Made by a program: the position numbers and the translations under genes
Shown: positions 49,220 to 61,029 of the stretch, in pieces
Layout of the letters: every line of letters begins with the position of its first letter
Numbering within the stretch: position 1 is the first letter of the stretch
The notes under the pieces: generated by a model
What the model was told of the DNA's origin: nothing
The model's database searches: none
Seen by the model: the letters and a program-made list of their open reading frames with translations, nothing else
Source: Synaphobranchus kaupii
Taxonomy: Eukaryota; Chordata; Actinopteri; Anguilliformes; Synaphobranchidae
Assembly (NCBI GenBank): GCA_029718625.1
Contig: CM056376.1
Location: 81,240,541 to 81,304,540, forward strand
DNA length: 64,000 nucleotides
Direction of reading: 5' to 3'

Positions 49220-50040
49220 TAAAATCTGTGGACTATCAGTAGATATTAGTATTGACTGTCAAAGCTATCATGACCCGGCAAAGCAAAGGGGGTTGAGATC
49301 TGCAGGGTAGTCGAAAAACAGCACAACACCGGTGGTCAAATCCCACCCTTGCGCCCAAATTCTCCGTCTTTCTTACCAGAGAGAAACTGCAGTTCTTGAA
49401 GTGTAGATAATATAGCTAACGTTACATAACTAGATAGCTACAGATTATTTAATCAACAACAAAACAAGCAATGTTAGCTACAGCTAACATTACACCTAAC
49501 TTAGAGGCAGCAGCTCCCAGCTAGCCTAGCATAGCGGTAACGTTAGTAAAAGAAAGCAGACACACCCAAACTTTATTTGCAGACATGCCTAAGTTACCTC
49601 AAACGACAGAAATGAACGAAAAGCAGCCATTATAAATAAGAATTTCAGCTTAGCTCAGCTCAGCTCATATTATTAGCCTACCTTTACTTCTCCTAGGCAC
49701 CTGCCTCAGTTTCAGACCAACTTGTGTGGCTCTGCTGGTGGTCCCACTCAGTCTCACACTGACATGCAACCTGTCTCGTTTCTGGCTGCATAGCAAGATG
49801 ATATATAAGGAGTTATAGCTAACTTTGCTATTTCCAATGGTGAATTAACTATAACGTTATACAGAAATGCTAATTAGTTACATACTTTCAAAGGGAGTGA
49901 GGGACCATTGTAGTGGATGGTGGGAATGGCCCACTCAGTGAGGGAGTAGAAGCTCCCAAATCCCATCTGGACAGCAATTGCATTCGTGAATAAATAATTC
50001 TCAAAATGCAAATGACAGATCCTTGAGCTTGAGCAGATTG
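49220..50040. other. Non-coding stretch
   Basis: No gene was recognised. The text is rich in taacgtta/gctagc words that are common in fish intergenic DNA. Confidence 0.45.
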
Positions 50041-50043
50041 CAG

Positions 50044-50647
50044 CCAGGAAGTAGAGGTGGCGGTCCCTACCGTCAAGTCCAACCTCCTTAGGTGCAAGCG
50101 TATGTGGAAGCTGACACGCACCGCACTCCTTCGCTCCAATTCCCGTACTCAGCACTTGGCGGACCTTCACAGGACCGCAGCCCCGCAGTACAAGCCCGGT
50201 CAGCAGGTCTGGCTTTCCACAGCCACTATCCCCCTTCAATCCACCTCTAAAAAACTTCAACCCTGTTTCATTGGCCCCTTCACTATCCTTCGTGTCATTA
50301 ACCCCGTTACTATTAAGCTCTCGTTCCCTGTTTCCCTTAAAATTCATCCTGTTTTCCACGTCAGTCAGGTTAAGCCTGTCGCCTCCAGCCCCCTCAGTGC
50401 ACTGGCGGTCATGACACCTCCGCCCCGGATCATCGACAACGCCCCGGCCTACACAGTGAGTCGCATACTCGACATTCGCCGCATGGGCCGGGGCTTTCAA
50501 TATCTTGTCGACTGGGAGGGGTATGGCCCTGAAGAGCAGTCCTGGTTACATAAGAGCCTTATTTTGGACCACTCTCTCATTCTCGATTTCCACAATCATT
50601 ACCCTGATAAGGTTAAGCCTCCAGGTACGCCAGGTGGCGTTCATTAA
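50044..50647 (+). pseudogene. Ty3/gypsy integrase C-terminus and chromodomain, 5' truncated
   Basis: In intact elements the integrase inserts the DNA copy and the chromodomain directs it to chromatin. The fragment begins inside integrase at about [11 protein letters not shown]. It continues through the GPFTILRV...[12 protein letters not shown] segment, then shows a chromodomain with [28 protein letters not shown] and the C-terminal [10 protein letters not shown]. It ends with a stop at 50645-50647, and the frame is open throughout. Gag, protease, reverse transcriptase, RNase H and the integrase active site are all missing. A polypurine tract and LTR follow directly. Confidence 0.9.
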
Positions 50648-50660
50648 GGTGGGGGGGTAC
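50648..50660 (+). promoter_or_regulatory. Polypurine tract
   Basis: The sequence ggtgggggggtac lies between the pol stop codon and the LTR start TG. In this type of element it primes second-strand synthesis. Confidence 0.85.
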
Positions 50661-52169
50661 TGTAACGTTCCGTTTTCCGTGTTTTGCCCTTTCCCTCCGT
50701 GTCATGTTTGATTCCCTTTGTCCGTGTTTTCCCCTTGCTGCAGACTGGGCGTGTTCCTTCCGTTTGTTTCACTCCTTTTCCCCACTCCTGTCTCAGCCTA
50801 TCTCCTTTCTCCGTTGCAGCATGCATTCCTCACACTTCGCTCTGTTCAATTACCCACGCTTACATTTGCACGCTTTCTTAATTGTTTCCAATCTCACTCC
50901 CTATTTAACCCTCCGGCTGGCTGCTATTCAGCGCCAGTTCGTTAACGTTGTTCGTTTGTATCCTGGTCTTTGAATCCCTGTCCTGTGCATCTAACTTCAG
51001 TTTGGTTCTGTCTCGGGGCTTTAAGGCTCACTGCCTTCTGTTGTTTGCTAACCAGTCCTGTCTGTTTGCGGTTCTTCCTGCCTAAATATTGCCTGTCTCG
51101 TTAACCACCATTCTACTGTTTCTGCCAGTCTGTAGCTGTTCGCGTTTCCCTGATTGTGTTGCGGTACCTCCGCTCCCACCTGACGTTGCGCCCGCAGCTG
51201 GGTGTTCTGCTCCTCCATTCTACAGTGGTTCCTATCCGGCCGTGGCTACCGCCATTGTTACGGTTACGGTTGCATCTACTACTGTTTCCCTGCTGCCTCA
51301 ACCGGGCCAACCCGAGGTCCGCTGCACTGCTCTGCCTTGCCCTATCCAGCCGCTACCCCTTCCTCTGCTTCCATTACCTGGTTACCTGTTACAATTATTC
51401 CCCGGCTCCCCCTCCTTACATTTCATGTATTCCATAACCAGTTGTCTGTTCTCTATGTCCTCCCTCGCTTCAGGAGACAAGCTCGAAGCATATTTATTGG
51501 ATGCCTAGCGCTCCCCCTATCCGTCCCGTTTGTCCCGTCAGTCCAGATCCGTCAAGTCCAGTTCCAGTCCAGTTCCGGTTTGGAACTTACCTGAGAGACC
51601 CGCACAGTCCAGTTCCGGTCTGGAACATTCCAGTGTTCCAGTTGTCCTGTTCCAGTTAAACCCGATCCAGTTCCTGTCAGCCCAGTTCCGGTTTGGAACA
51701 TCCAGTGTCCCGTACCAAGTCCAGTTCCAGTTTGGAACAACCCAGTGTTCCTTACCAAGTCCAGTTCCGGTTTGGAACTACTCCGCGTTCCCGTGATCCA
51801 GTTCCTGTCTGTCCAGTTCCGGTTTGGAACATCCAGTGTCCCGTACCAAGTCCAGTTCCGGTTTGGAACAACTCCGTGTTCCCGTGATCCAGTTCCAGTT
51901 TGACTATCCGTACCAAGTCCAGTTCCAGTTGGAACTCCAGGGTTCCAGTACCAAGTCAAGTTCTGGCTTGGAACATCCTGCTTGCCGTTCAAGTCCAGCT
52001 CCGGCTTGGAGCAGATTCAAGTCCCGGAGAAGCTCCGGACTTTATTGTGTTTACTGTTTATTATCTGTGTACAGCTTGGGACTACCCCAAGCTATAATAA
52101 ATTGCCTTTTTCTGTCCCTCTGCCTCCTGGTCGTTGCATTTGGGTCCAGCCCGTATTAGGTTCATGACA
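50661..52169 (+). repeat. 3' LTR of the gypsy element (copy B)
   Basis: The LTR starts tgtaacgttccg and ends ggttcatgaca, giving TG...CA borders. A TATA-like ctatttaacc lies near 50904 and a polyadenylation signal (aataaa) near 52098. The R-U5 part holds an expanded minisatellite (51541-52015). At about 1.5 kb it is long, partly because of that expansion. Copy A at 1-1050 belongs to the same family. No 5' LTR was found. Confidence 0.85.
51541..52015 (+). repeat. Minisatellite of 'ccagttccggtttggaac' units in the LTR
   Basis: About eleven or twelve units of the type ccagttccggtttggaac are spaced by 15-30 bp of variable sequence such as atccagtgtcccgtacc. Copy A has only three. The minus-strand frame rich in VPNRNWT-like repeats and the plus-strand SSSGLE repeats are translations of this array, not genes. 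Confidence 0.92.
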
Positions 52170-52174
52170 GTTTG

Positions 52175-54060
52175 GCTTTATAACTTTATGCCCATGCTTT
52201 CAAGCAAACATACAGCCTTCTGAGGCCCTCTAAAATTACATGTTTATATTTTAACAAAATGAGACATTTCCTCCATACATCTCCTAAACTAATGAAATGA
52301 ATAGCACACAAAGCACCGTAGATGCATTTATGCTAGCCTTGAGGCAAATTCCTTCCGCACCAATGCATACAAATCCCCTCAAGGTCTCTTTGTTTGAGGT
52401 TTTCTATTTTTACTCCTGTATTATCAAAGAGGACTGAAGAGATTCATACTGTCTTAACATCATTTATTTTTCCCCCACACTGAAACAGGACAAACATGGT
52501 CTCTCCATAACCTGAGGTAAATTGTACTTCATCAGACACATTGAACTGTGACAGCTGTGAATCAGCAGGAGTATTTCATTATTTATTTCCTTTTGTTTAT
52601 TTGCTACCGTAGTGCGCCAGTCTTCACTTTGTCAAAAGGATGCTAAAATGCTAAAAAGCAATGCTTTATGTGTAAAGTGACTAGAGGAGATGGGCTGTCC
52701 AAGTTAAAACAGAAGGATCATCGCTCATGATGGCAGATATGTTTTTTGCTTTTTTACATCCTGTCACACTAATGAAACGTGCATAACTTAATTATTACAT
52801 TACTCATTCTGAGCTAGTTGTTCTATTTTTAAATGGGTCCTCTCATCATGCATGTTCAAATTGGAGGTAATTAATTTCCGCATCTAATAATGCAAATGTA
52901 TTCTCATTACAGGCATAGCATTAACTAAGCAGAACATGAGATAATTTGGTGAAACAGAGCATAAAACATATTTACATTAGGGTAAATCATAGGCTAAGAC
53001 AGGAGCTTTTTTCCCTCGTAAAAAAAATTAACTTTTTTAAATGAATGCACACAATGTTCTTTGCCGATTCAGAAGGACAAAGCACTAAAAAATATATCTG
53101 ACCTTGAAACTCAAAAACTATTCACCAAGAACAAATGTCAAATGCCAGTCTGGTTCCTCATTACATATTCTCATAACCAATGCTAATTTAAAAAAAAAAA
53201 AAACAATAACAGTAAGATTAGTTTTCAGTGAATTTCTACTGTGCATCCTCTTGAGTAGGCTACTTGTTGAATTCATACTTCAGAAATAAAAGTGATGGGG
53301 TTACTGCTTTTCAAAGAAAATAAATTAGACACAACCGCAAAGGTTATAGTGTACAATACAGTAATGAGAAATAGAACTAATTCTTTTAAAGAATTTTACC
53401 ACATCTAAAATGCCAGGTAGACCTCAGCTCCCTTGATTACCATAGAACTCCATTCCTCACGCATGTAGTGTGCTACTGATAAATGATGGTTCATGTGAGT
53501 CATGTCCATACAATGTCCATTATGACAGTGTTGTGTGATTGTTGTCCTATTTTAACCTTAGAGTATACAACATGTAGAGACAGCTAGGCCAATTGAAACC
53601 TATGGAGAATACGTCAGAACCAGGAAGTTTTCATTTTGCAGTCATCTCACATGCACAGTTGTGCCCTTGGAGTCACATGTACCTACAACGAGGATGACAC
53701 AGAAAGTTACGTGAAGACGGCTACATCAAAGCCTTATGAGTATGTTATTGGTTGCCAACTAGCACGCGGAAATATGACGTAGGCCAGAATAAATAACAAT
53801 AAAAAAAACTTTGTCTGTGTGGTAAGAGAAAAATATTTGACCGCGGAAAAATAATAAGCAATTTTTAAAGAAATTTTAATGCGCGGAGTTAACATCAATA
53901 TATACAATAAGTGGGAAGTATTTTTTTGCTGTCAAAAATGAATGGAGCCAAATGGGGAAGTGGGCTTTTTGAGTGCAAATTATATAGGCTATATAAGCAA
54001 AGGGCGACATTATATCCGGTGCTGAGGTTGAAAGCCGAAAGCTGGCCCCTTGGTTTTAAC
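52175..54060. other. Non-coding stretch
   Basis: No gene was seen; AT-rich, with short poly(A) runs (near 53189-53203). Confidence 0.45.
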
Positions 54061-54063
54061 CTA

Positions 54064-54960
54064 CGGTCTATGGTTTTAACCACCGAACTATATAGAGTAG
54101 CTACTCAAGTGACTACGTCACGCTGGTTTCGGAAGTAAATTCCCCATTAATTTAGAGCATAGACTCTAACTAAAGCTTACTTTTAAACCATTTCTACTGA
54201 TTATATCTTACCGTAAATTTCCCGGATTGTTCAATATAACGCCCGTTCGCAAACTATGTCGTTTTTCTGGACCAGCTTCGAGTATATTTTACGTTTCAGT
54301 ATTTTCTTGTGATTATATCAGCGCTGGAACTGTTTAAAAACTCGATGTCCCATAATTCCCTACGAATGTGCAGCCTTGTCTCCAGACGTTGTCAGATAAC
54401 GTTAGCTAGTAGTAGCACATAGCTCCGTTTTTAAACACTTTTTTTCTAACCTTAGCTAGCTAGCTTGAAGGGCTAAAAGCTAGAGTGGTTAACCGTAGCA
54501 CAGTTTCTGACCTTGTCGGGCGGGCTTTTCTACTTAGCAAGCTAACGTTAGCCCATCTTCAGCTGCAGTACTCCCATCTGCCCAAGAATGTCCAGACAGA
54601 CGAGATGATGATATCTTATTGGTCAAGAACCACCTGTGCATTGCAGTACTGGATATGCAGTCCGTTAAAGTGGACTACAAGTCGAACTACAATGATTAAT
54701 GCATTACTTTAAAAAATAAAAATTGGAACAAATCCAATATATGGTCTATATCTTTGTACCAATCCAGGAACGTTTCGGCTCATTCTATAAATCCGATTTC
54801 AAGAAATAGTCGATAGTCTCCGAAGTCCATTCTATTCTTCCATAGGGAATTTACTTCCGAAACCAGACTCCGCCCACGACTGACGTACTCACTTGAGTAC
54901 TTAACTAGAAACAACAAGGTGGGCATGTCCTGAAGCCGGGATTTTTAGTAGCACCAAAAA
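54064..54960 (+). repeat. Interspersed repeat split by a foldback element
   Basis: The pieces ggttttaaccaccgaactat (54072-54091) and aactagaaacaacaag (54904-54919) are separated here by about 800 bp. They are adjacent in an inverted, uninterrupted copy at about 56758-56803. The split copy was therefore interrupted by the element at 54102-54899. Confidence 0.65.
54102..54899. mobile_element. Foldback/TIR element, about 800 bp
   Basis: The left end tactcaagtgactacgtca, followed by ctggtttcggaagtaaattc, is matched in reverse by the right end gaatttacttccgaaaccag ... tgacgtactcacttgagta. The right arm has 13 extra bases, so the left has lost them. There is no coding frame of note. The superfamily is unknown. 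Confidence 0.75.
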
Positions 54961-55019
54961 AGCTGAAGGGGGCGACGTGTAGGCCTGGTGCATCGCCCTG
55001 TCTACGCCCATAGACTGTC

Positions 55020-56635
55020 AGCAAAATCCGAAGCGCTGTCATGTCTTAATTTGTGTACTTTTTAACGATGTTAGAGTCTCCTAAATTCGAGTATAATAGT
55101 AGATTTCATTTGAGATATACGAGGACCATTTATTATATCACGATCTCTGGAAATTCATTTTTAACGTTGACGCATTCATTTCCGCTCTGCGCCCCAAGCC
55201 TACGGATGCCGCGAAGCACACAAAACACAACAGTCTTGGCTCCGGTCAGCCAGAGGAGAGAAACTATTTTCAGAAACATTTGCAGCTTTAGAAGGTAAGA
55301 CTTGACTTGGTGGTACAATTCAGACTTGATATTCAATAAGGTACCGAAGTAATGCTGTGTCAGAAAGCGTGTTTAATGTTTTTAATTAGTTTAGATGGGT
55401 AGCGTTAGCTACAAGCTAGCAAGAGGATCCTAGTTGCTAGCATAGGCTAGCTAACGTTAGGTAACTGCAAGTAATCGATCGTCGGTCAGGGACGTGATAA
55501 TCCAAGGAGGTTATATGTATAATCAACGGATTTGAAGAACAACCTATAGTAGCTACAGTTTAGGGGAGTAGATTTCAGGTGCTTCATTTTTCACTAATAC
55601 AAAAGCCTCTTGCATAATCCAGCAGGTTGTCATCACCGAACTATATTGTCATAGCTCTGGCTAGCTAGTACTGGAGGAAGCATAGAGCCTTTAATGTTAC
55701 TGCGTACACTTAAGTGACTAAGTAATATGGGTATAGTTGTCATTTTCATGCTAGTTTGCTGTATGTAGCTGTCGTATAAAAAACAAATTCAGCTATCTTT
55801 CTCCTTATGTTAGGACAAAAACAACTTTGCTTATTGATTGCATTTTCATTGTCCAGCTGAACCAACCATGGTGTGGCTGGGGACATACGTATCATACGTA
55901 TCATTCACTTGTTTTTACTTGGTGCTCACCGTGCTCATTCGTCAGCTAGTATGTCGAAAAATAGTTTTGCCAAATAAACCATGCAAATAAACCTTGAAAA
56001 TGGCTTTGTCATAATGTATTTTCGCTGGTTGGCCGAGGTACTTAGTTGCCAAACTTGCCATGCACATCATTTTCGTCGAGTAACAACCAAAATTACTGAG
56101 TGGGCCTTTAAGATATTCTTGTTCAATTTTTATATTTTTGTCAGTAGGCTATAGTTTAAAATATTGCTGTAATGAGGAATTACTAAATCAGGACAGATTA
56201 TTCAAATAGCTTTTATTCACCAAGAAATGCTATTAGGCCTACACATTTGCCTTTTGCTGTTTAAATTTATTTTTAATGAACAGTGTCTTTGATACCTGCA
56301 GAGATAGACAAAATAACAGAAGGTAATTATAGCTAATACAAAGAATTAGCTCAGGCTTGCTAATTGTTAGCTTAGGCCTAGTTGACAATGTGATTACAAG
56401 TACAACATTGGTAGCCTGTTTACAGTGTAAAATGTAAAGGCATTTAACCAAAACAATCGCTAATCATGTATTTACTTACATTATGAATGTAGCTTGCTAG
56501 GTTCTAAAAAAAGGTTATCTATCCATCTCCATCTACTACGTTGACATTCTCATACTGCTGGCAGCAGGTGCCGCGATTTATGGACCACGACGGACGCCGT
56601 GAGTGAAGCAACCTTGATTGGCTGCAAGGGCTACC
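55020..56635. other. Non-coding stretch with a possible non-coding first exon
   Basis: A CpG-containing segment (55150-55295) ends in tttagaag followed by a good splice donor (gtaaga, GT at 55296) on the plus strand. It could be a 5' exon of a gene to the right, but nothing else supports that. No coding sequence is recognised elsewhere here. Confidence 0.25.
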
Positions 56636-56639
56636 CACA

Positions 56640-56803
56640 ATCCTTAGTAAATGGTGCAAACTGGCCTCCATGATACGGAAAAGAATGGCAGAAAGGGCGG
56701 GGATTTGGGCAAAGTGTGCGGAGAATGCTGGCTTCAACAGAATGAATGGGAGAGATACAGCTTGTTGTTTCTAGTTTTCTATATAGTTCAGTGGTTTTAA
56801 CGC
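56640..56803 (-). repeat. Uninterrupted copy of the 54-kb repeat, inverted
   Basis: On the minus strand it reads gttaaaaccactgaactata, then gaaaactagaaacaacaag, followed by text related to gaagcc(g/a)g near 54935. It is the reference that shows the 54102-54899 insertion. Confidence 0.6.
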
Positions 56804-56809
56804 ACCTGT

Positions 56810-58220
56810 AACACTTTCCGGACTACAGGCATTTTCTGCACTTGAATGTTAGGCACAGTAAAGTCAAGTTGTGTAAACCGCATACCGTTTGTCACCTCCT
56901 TCTTTTTGCCACACAACGGTGACAACAAAGATGGGGCTTTTGTTCCTACCATCGCCTCTCTTCCTCACTCTTCCTGGCAAGCCTTTAGTAGCCGCATTTC
57001 CACTGTTGGGTGAGTGCGCGTGCGAGTGGTACCTAGTGGCCAGATGGGGCCTTAAGCCTTGAGCCTAAAGCCTTGAGTATCGCTTCCCCAGCACCTAAGG
57101 GGGAACCAACGGCATTACGCTAAATACCGTCCATAATGTGGCGCATTGGTGCCAACGTCACACACCCTAGCTAAAAGGGAGATATCGTAGATCTAGCCAA
57201 CAACACAGCAGGCTAACGTTAGTAACGGTAGTTAACTTCAGCTAGATAGTATGTTAGCAACTTAGCACTCAGCCAAGTTTAGGATAGATGGACTAGAGCT
57301 AGCTATTAGTTACTGTAAACTACAACTGAATTTAATCACAACTTGCTTGCAATATTGTAACGTTACTTGTATTTAGCCAAATAGATAGCTAGCTTATAGT
57401 TACATCGCAAAACAACTGACCAGGTGATGCCATTTGCGTTTCCGTCTAAGCTAGCTAACGTTCGATAGATATCGATAGGGAGATGGTAAGTTAGCTGTAC
57501 TCTCTAGCGAACAACACATGCTTGTATTAATGTCAGCTAATGTTAGCACTCAGCCAAGTGCGCTGAATACCCAGTTTGGATAATTCAGCGATGACTTCAC
57601 CACATCCTCATTTCTACGAACTCCGTCCAACTGAGGCTGAACATTTTCCTCAGCCCAGATGTTAAGAAGAGCTTTTGTTTCTTCTGCAGACCAGTACTGG
57701 CGATTGTTTTACATTTCCTCCAAATGTGGAAAGTAACGTTAAGTTAGGTTTCAATATTACTTGGGATACATCAGGAATTAACATGGCTGCAGGGGGTCAT
57801 CTGATATAAAGGCCAGCTAAGCTAGGCTAGTGTCTTGGACCTGAGTCATTTGAGACATATTTAATCACTCAATGGCTCTCGTCGATGTGAATGATGCATG
57901 CAAGAAAGCGCTTATATTCTCCTAAATTGCGTGGGGACCGAAGAGCAATGCATTTTCAAAACTCTCTGACTTGCGGATGCGTAGTTCGATACCGTTGCAC
58001 TTTTGCAATCCCACCTTGCAGCCTCCAAGGGCTGTTATTCTCTGACAAAAACTTTCAGCAGAGCTGAACTGACAATATGTGGATGAGTCAGTAATTTGTG
58101 GGGCTTAGCTATTTGGTGTAAATTTGGCACGTTAAACTAATCAGAGATCAACTAACAAACATTGTACAAGTGGTAAAGCCCAGGAAAGATTGTTCACAGG
58201 ATCTAATGATTTAACTCAGG
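56810..58220. other. Non-coding stretch
   Basis: No gene seen; many gctagctaacgtta-type words. Confidence 0.45.
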
Positions 58221-58224
58221 CAAT

Positions 58225-59295
58225 GAAAATTAAAATTCATCCTCGGCCCATCCTCGGCGGAGGTGGGCCTTGACGGACGGGACGGCGACCTCCTCTTCCT
58301 GGGCGGAGAACAGGGGGGGTTGGTACCCAAGGGAACACTCGAAGGGGAACATGCCTGTGGCGGAGCTCCTCAGAGTATTGTGGGCGTACTCCACCCACGG
58401 GAGAAGCTTGCTCCAGGAAGAGGAGTTGCAGGAGGACACGCATTCATCTGGGGGTGGAAGCCAGACGACAGGCTGGCGGATGCACCCAGGGATGCACAGA
58501 ACACCTTCCACACCTGGGAGGAGAACTGGGGCCCACGGTCCGAGATGATGTCAGTGGGGATCCGGTGCAGCCTCACCACATGTAGCACCAGGAGCTCTGC
58601 TGTCTCAGGGGTGGAGGGAGGGGAGCTTGGGCAGGGGGACGAAGTGGGCCACCTTGGAGAACCGGTTGACAATCGTCAGGATGACCGTGTTACCATCCGA
58701 CAGGGGGAGACCTGTGACGAAGTCGACCCCCACATGGCTCCAAGGACGGCCCGGGATGGGGAGGGGGTGGAGGAGACCAGTGGGGGGCTGATGGGAGGCC
58801 TTGCTCCAGGTGCAGACGGGACAGGCAAGGACATAGGCACGGTTATCCCCCTTCAGCGTGGGCCACCAGAAGCTCCTCCTCACCAGGGCGATGGTCCTCT
58901 GGATACCAGGGTGGCAGGACAGGCGGCAGGCGTGGGCCCACTGGAGGACCTGGGAGCGGACGGAGTCGGGGACAAACAAACGGGCGGCCTTAACAGCCTT
59001 CAGAATTCTCCAAGAAACCACAGCCACCACACAGGAGGGGGGGAAGATGGGATCGGGGACAACAGGCCTGACATCAGAGGAGTAGACACGGGAGAGGGCG
59101 TCGGGCTTGGTGCTACCGGAACCGGGTCTGAAAGTGATGACAAAATTAAACTGCAAAAAACAGGGACCAACGGGCTTGGTGTGAATTCAGACGTTTAGCA
59201 GACTGAATATATTCGAGGTTGCAGTGGTCAGTCAGGACAATAAATGGTTCCTCTGCCCCCTCCAGCCAGTGCCGCCACTCCTCCAAGGAGCTATG
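58225..59295 (-). pseudogene. Ty3/gypsy pol fragment (RNase H end to integrase), frameshifted
   Basis: Read right to left on the minus strand, the parts are: the RNase H tail ([16 protein letters not shown]), the connector (PDALSR), an integrase zinc-binding module (HACRLSCH and [10 protein letters not shown]) and the integrase core with its first two acidic residues ([19 protein letters not shown]). Then come FHPQMNA and [14 protein letters not shown], and the fragment ends after [14 protein letters not shown]. The segment that normally carries the third catalytic acid (Glu) is deleted between FHPQMNA and the next block. At least three frame changes occur, near 59150, 58640 and 58440. Protease and most of reverse transcriptase are absent, and there is no LTR on either side. 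The large plus-strand frame at 58263-59198 is the antisense shadow of this GC-rich sequence. Confidence 0.92.
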
Positions 59296-59299
59296 GTTC

Positions 59300-60060
59300 A
59301 TAGCTTTTATTAAAACAGAGAACTGCACTCTTATGACTAAGTAGTCATAATTCATATACATACACTTCTTGCTACTTAACTACAACAATTTATGTACAGA
59401 AATTGTGAAAAAACAAAAAACGGGTACCTAAATTCAGATTTCAGATTTTTTACCTGATGAGCTACAAAAGCTATGGAGGAAATAACTCCTCTTTGTGATT
59501 CCTCAATATGCTGCCTATCTCTGCTAAAGATATGGTGTCAATATCTCAAATCATTCAAATTCTACAGAGCTTTTTTTCAGGTGAACCATTTTGGTTACCA
59601 AAGTTGGCACAAATTGTGCCAAATTGTGCAAAATAGCCCAGGTTCCAGAAAAGTCTCAATATAATTTATTTTTTAAGTTTTACAATAAAATCTGATAATT
59701 GGCAATAAAAGTTAATTTAGATGTGTTTTTGGTGTGTTTCATATTACACAACTAACTAGCCTAGCTGTGGTCCCCAAAAAGCTCTGCCTCATTAGCCAGA
59801 AATTAGTCCAGGTATATAAAATCAAATGTCCACCCTAGATAAAATAAACCCCTGCATAATAATCAAGAACAACAAACTCATCCTCATGTTATCTCTCCCT
59901 CGTGTTAGGTCATGCATAAATTGCTCATTTGTTTACCTGCAGAGCCTGCTGTACTGCTTACAGAACAATTTACTCATGTGGAACAAAACAAACCCTTCAA
60001 ACGCCATTGCATTCAAAAGAAACTCGGAACAGCTCGTCTCAGACACAAATAGATAGCTAG
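59300..60060. other. Non-coding stretch
   Basis: No gene seen. It lies between the gypsy fragment and the hAT fragment, and the missing 5' part of the hAT is not recognisable here. Confidence 0.4.
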
Positions 60061-60065
60061 CTTGC

Positions 60066-60364
60066 TTGGTCAGACTTATGGTGATGTTGGAGCCCCGCCA
60101 AAATCATTATCTGCCATAGCTGAGGAGGAGATGAAAAGATACCAGGAGGTCACACCACTGGCACTCACAGAAGACCCACTAAGCTGGTGAAAAGCACATG
60201 AGCAAGTCTATCCTTTCCTGGCCAAGCTGGCGAAAAGATACCTTTGTATCCCAGGTACTAGCGTCTCAGCAGAAAGAGTCTTCTCTGGAGACATCGTCAC
60301 AGCATAAAGGAGCACTCTGACCTCAGATCATGTTGATCAGCTCCTCTCTGAGCAAGAATGCTGA
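60066..60364 (+). pseudogene. hAT transposase C-terminus (dimerisation domain)
   Basis: Plus-strand translation reads EEEMKRYQEV, then YPFLAKLAKRYLCIPGTSVS, AERVFS and LTSDHVDQLL. This is the C-terminal dimerisation domain of hAT transposases (Ac/ZBED-like group). Two in-frame stops interrupt it, after DPLSW (where a second Trp is usual) and after IVTA (where Gln is usual). The catalytic domain and zinc finger are missing upstream. A stop at 60362-60364 ends the frame. Confidence 0.88.
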
Positions 60365-61025
60365 TATTCCTTCACTGTCCAAATGTCTTTGAACTTTTTT
60401 AGTCCCAAGGCCAGCAGCAAACAGTAGCACATTTTATTTATTTTAATTTAAGAGTACATGTTTTATTTTATTTTATTTCAATTTAACATTTTTATTTTAA
60501 ATTAAGAGTACATGTTTTATTTTATTTTATTTCAATTTAACAGTAATTTACTTTCAAATTCCCCAGTTGCTGAAGGGGCTGCATAACGTTTTTGTACAAG
60601 TTGCATTGTTCAAAATACCTGTAATAGTACAGTAGTCCACACACATTTGCATCCAGTTAAGTTGGACTATGTAGACTGTAATACAAACAGTTCAGTTTGT
60701 CAGGTGCATGCAACATTTATGACAGGTTTTTATGACAGTGTTGGTCAGTCTGTCTGCTTGACAGTCCCATTTTGCTGCAATAAAATAACTGAAGTGAGGT
60801 GAACAGACTGAAAACTTTATCTTAGATAAAACAGATGTTGACAAAGTTTTCCTTTGGGGACATAATTTGCAGTTGAAAAAAGGTAATAAATCGCAATATA
60901 TCGCAATATATGTTATCGTAATACTCAGCATATCGCAAAATGTTTAAAATCGCAATAATATCTTATCGTGACTTAAGTATCGTGATAATATCGTATCGTG
61001 GGGCCTCTGGTGATTCCCACCCCTA
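60365..61025 (+). mobile_element. 3' end of the hAT element with terminal repeat
   Basis: After the transposase remnant comes AT-rich sequence, then many tatcg words (60890-61005: atcgcaatatatcgc, tcgtatcgtgg), then the terminus gtgattcccacccct ending at about 61025. That wording is typical of fish hAT-Ac termini. The 5' terminus was not found, so the element is truncated. Confidence 0.8.
60448..60542 (+). repeat. Two copies of a 41-bp AT-rich word
   Basis: The word starting ttaagagtacatgttttatt occurs at 60448-60488 and 60502-60542 (54-bp period), within the hAT 3' region. Confidence 0.85.
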
Positions 61026-61029
61026 CAAG

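Noticed and set aside
49874..50500. 208-codon minus-strand frame
   Set aside because: It overlaps the plus-strand integrase/chromodomain frame, which has clear homology; this is a shadow.
51552..51992. 146-codon frame with repeated VPNRNWT-like motifs
   Set aside because: The repeats come from translating the LTR minisatellite in one frame; other frames of the array are equally open.
50044..58320. One gypsy element split by an 8-kb inversion
   Set aside because: The two fragments meet at the same integrase position in opposite orientation, but they overlap by about 45 bases with many differences, so they are separate copies.
58263..59198. 311-codon plus-strand frame, the longest in the window
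   Set aside because: It is antisense to a clear gypsy pol on the minus strand, is Gly/Asp/Glu-rich, and has no domain; GC-rich antisense explains it.
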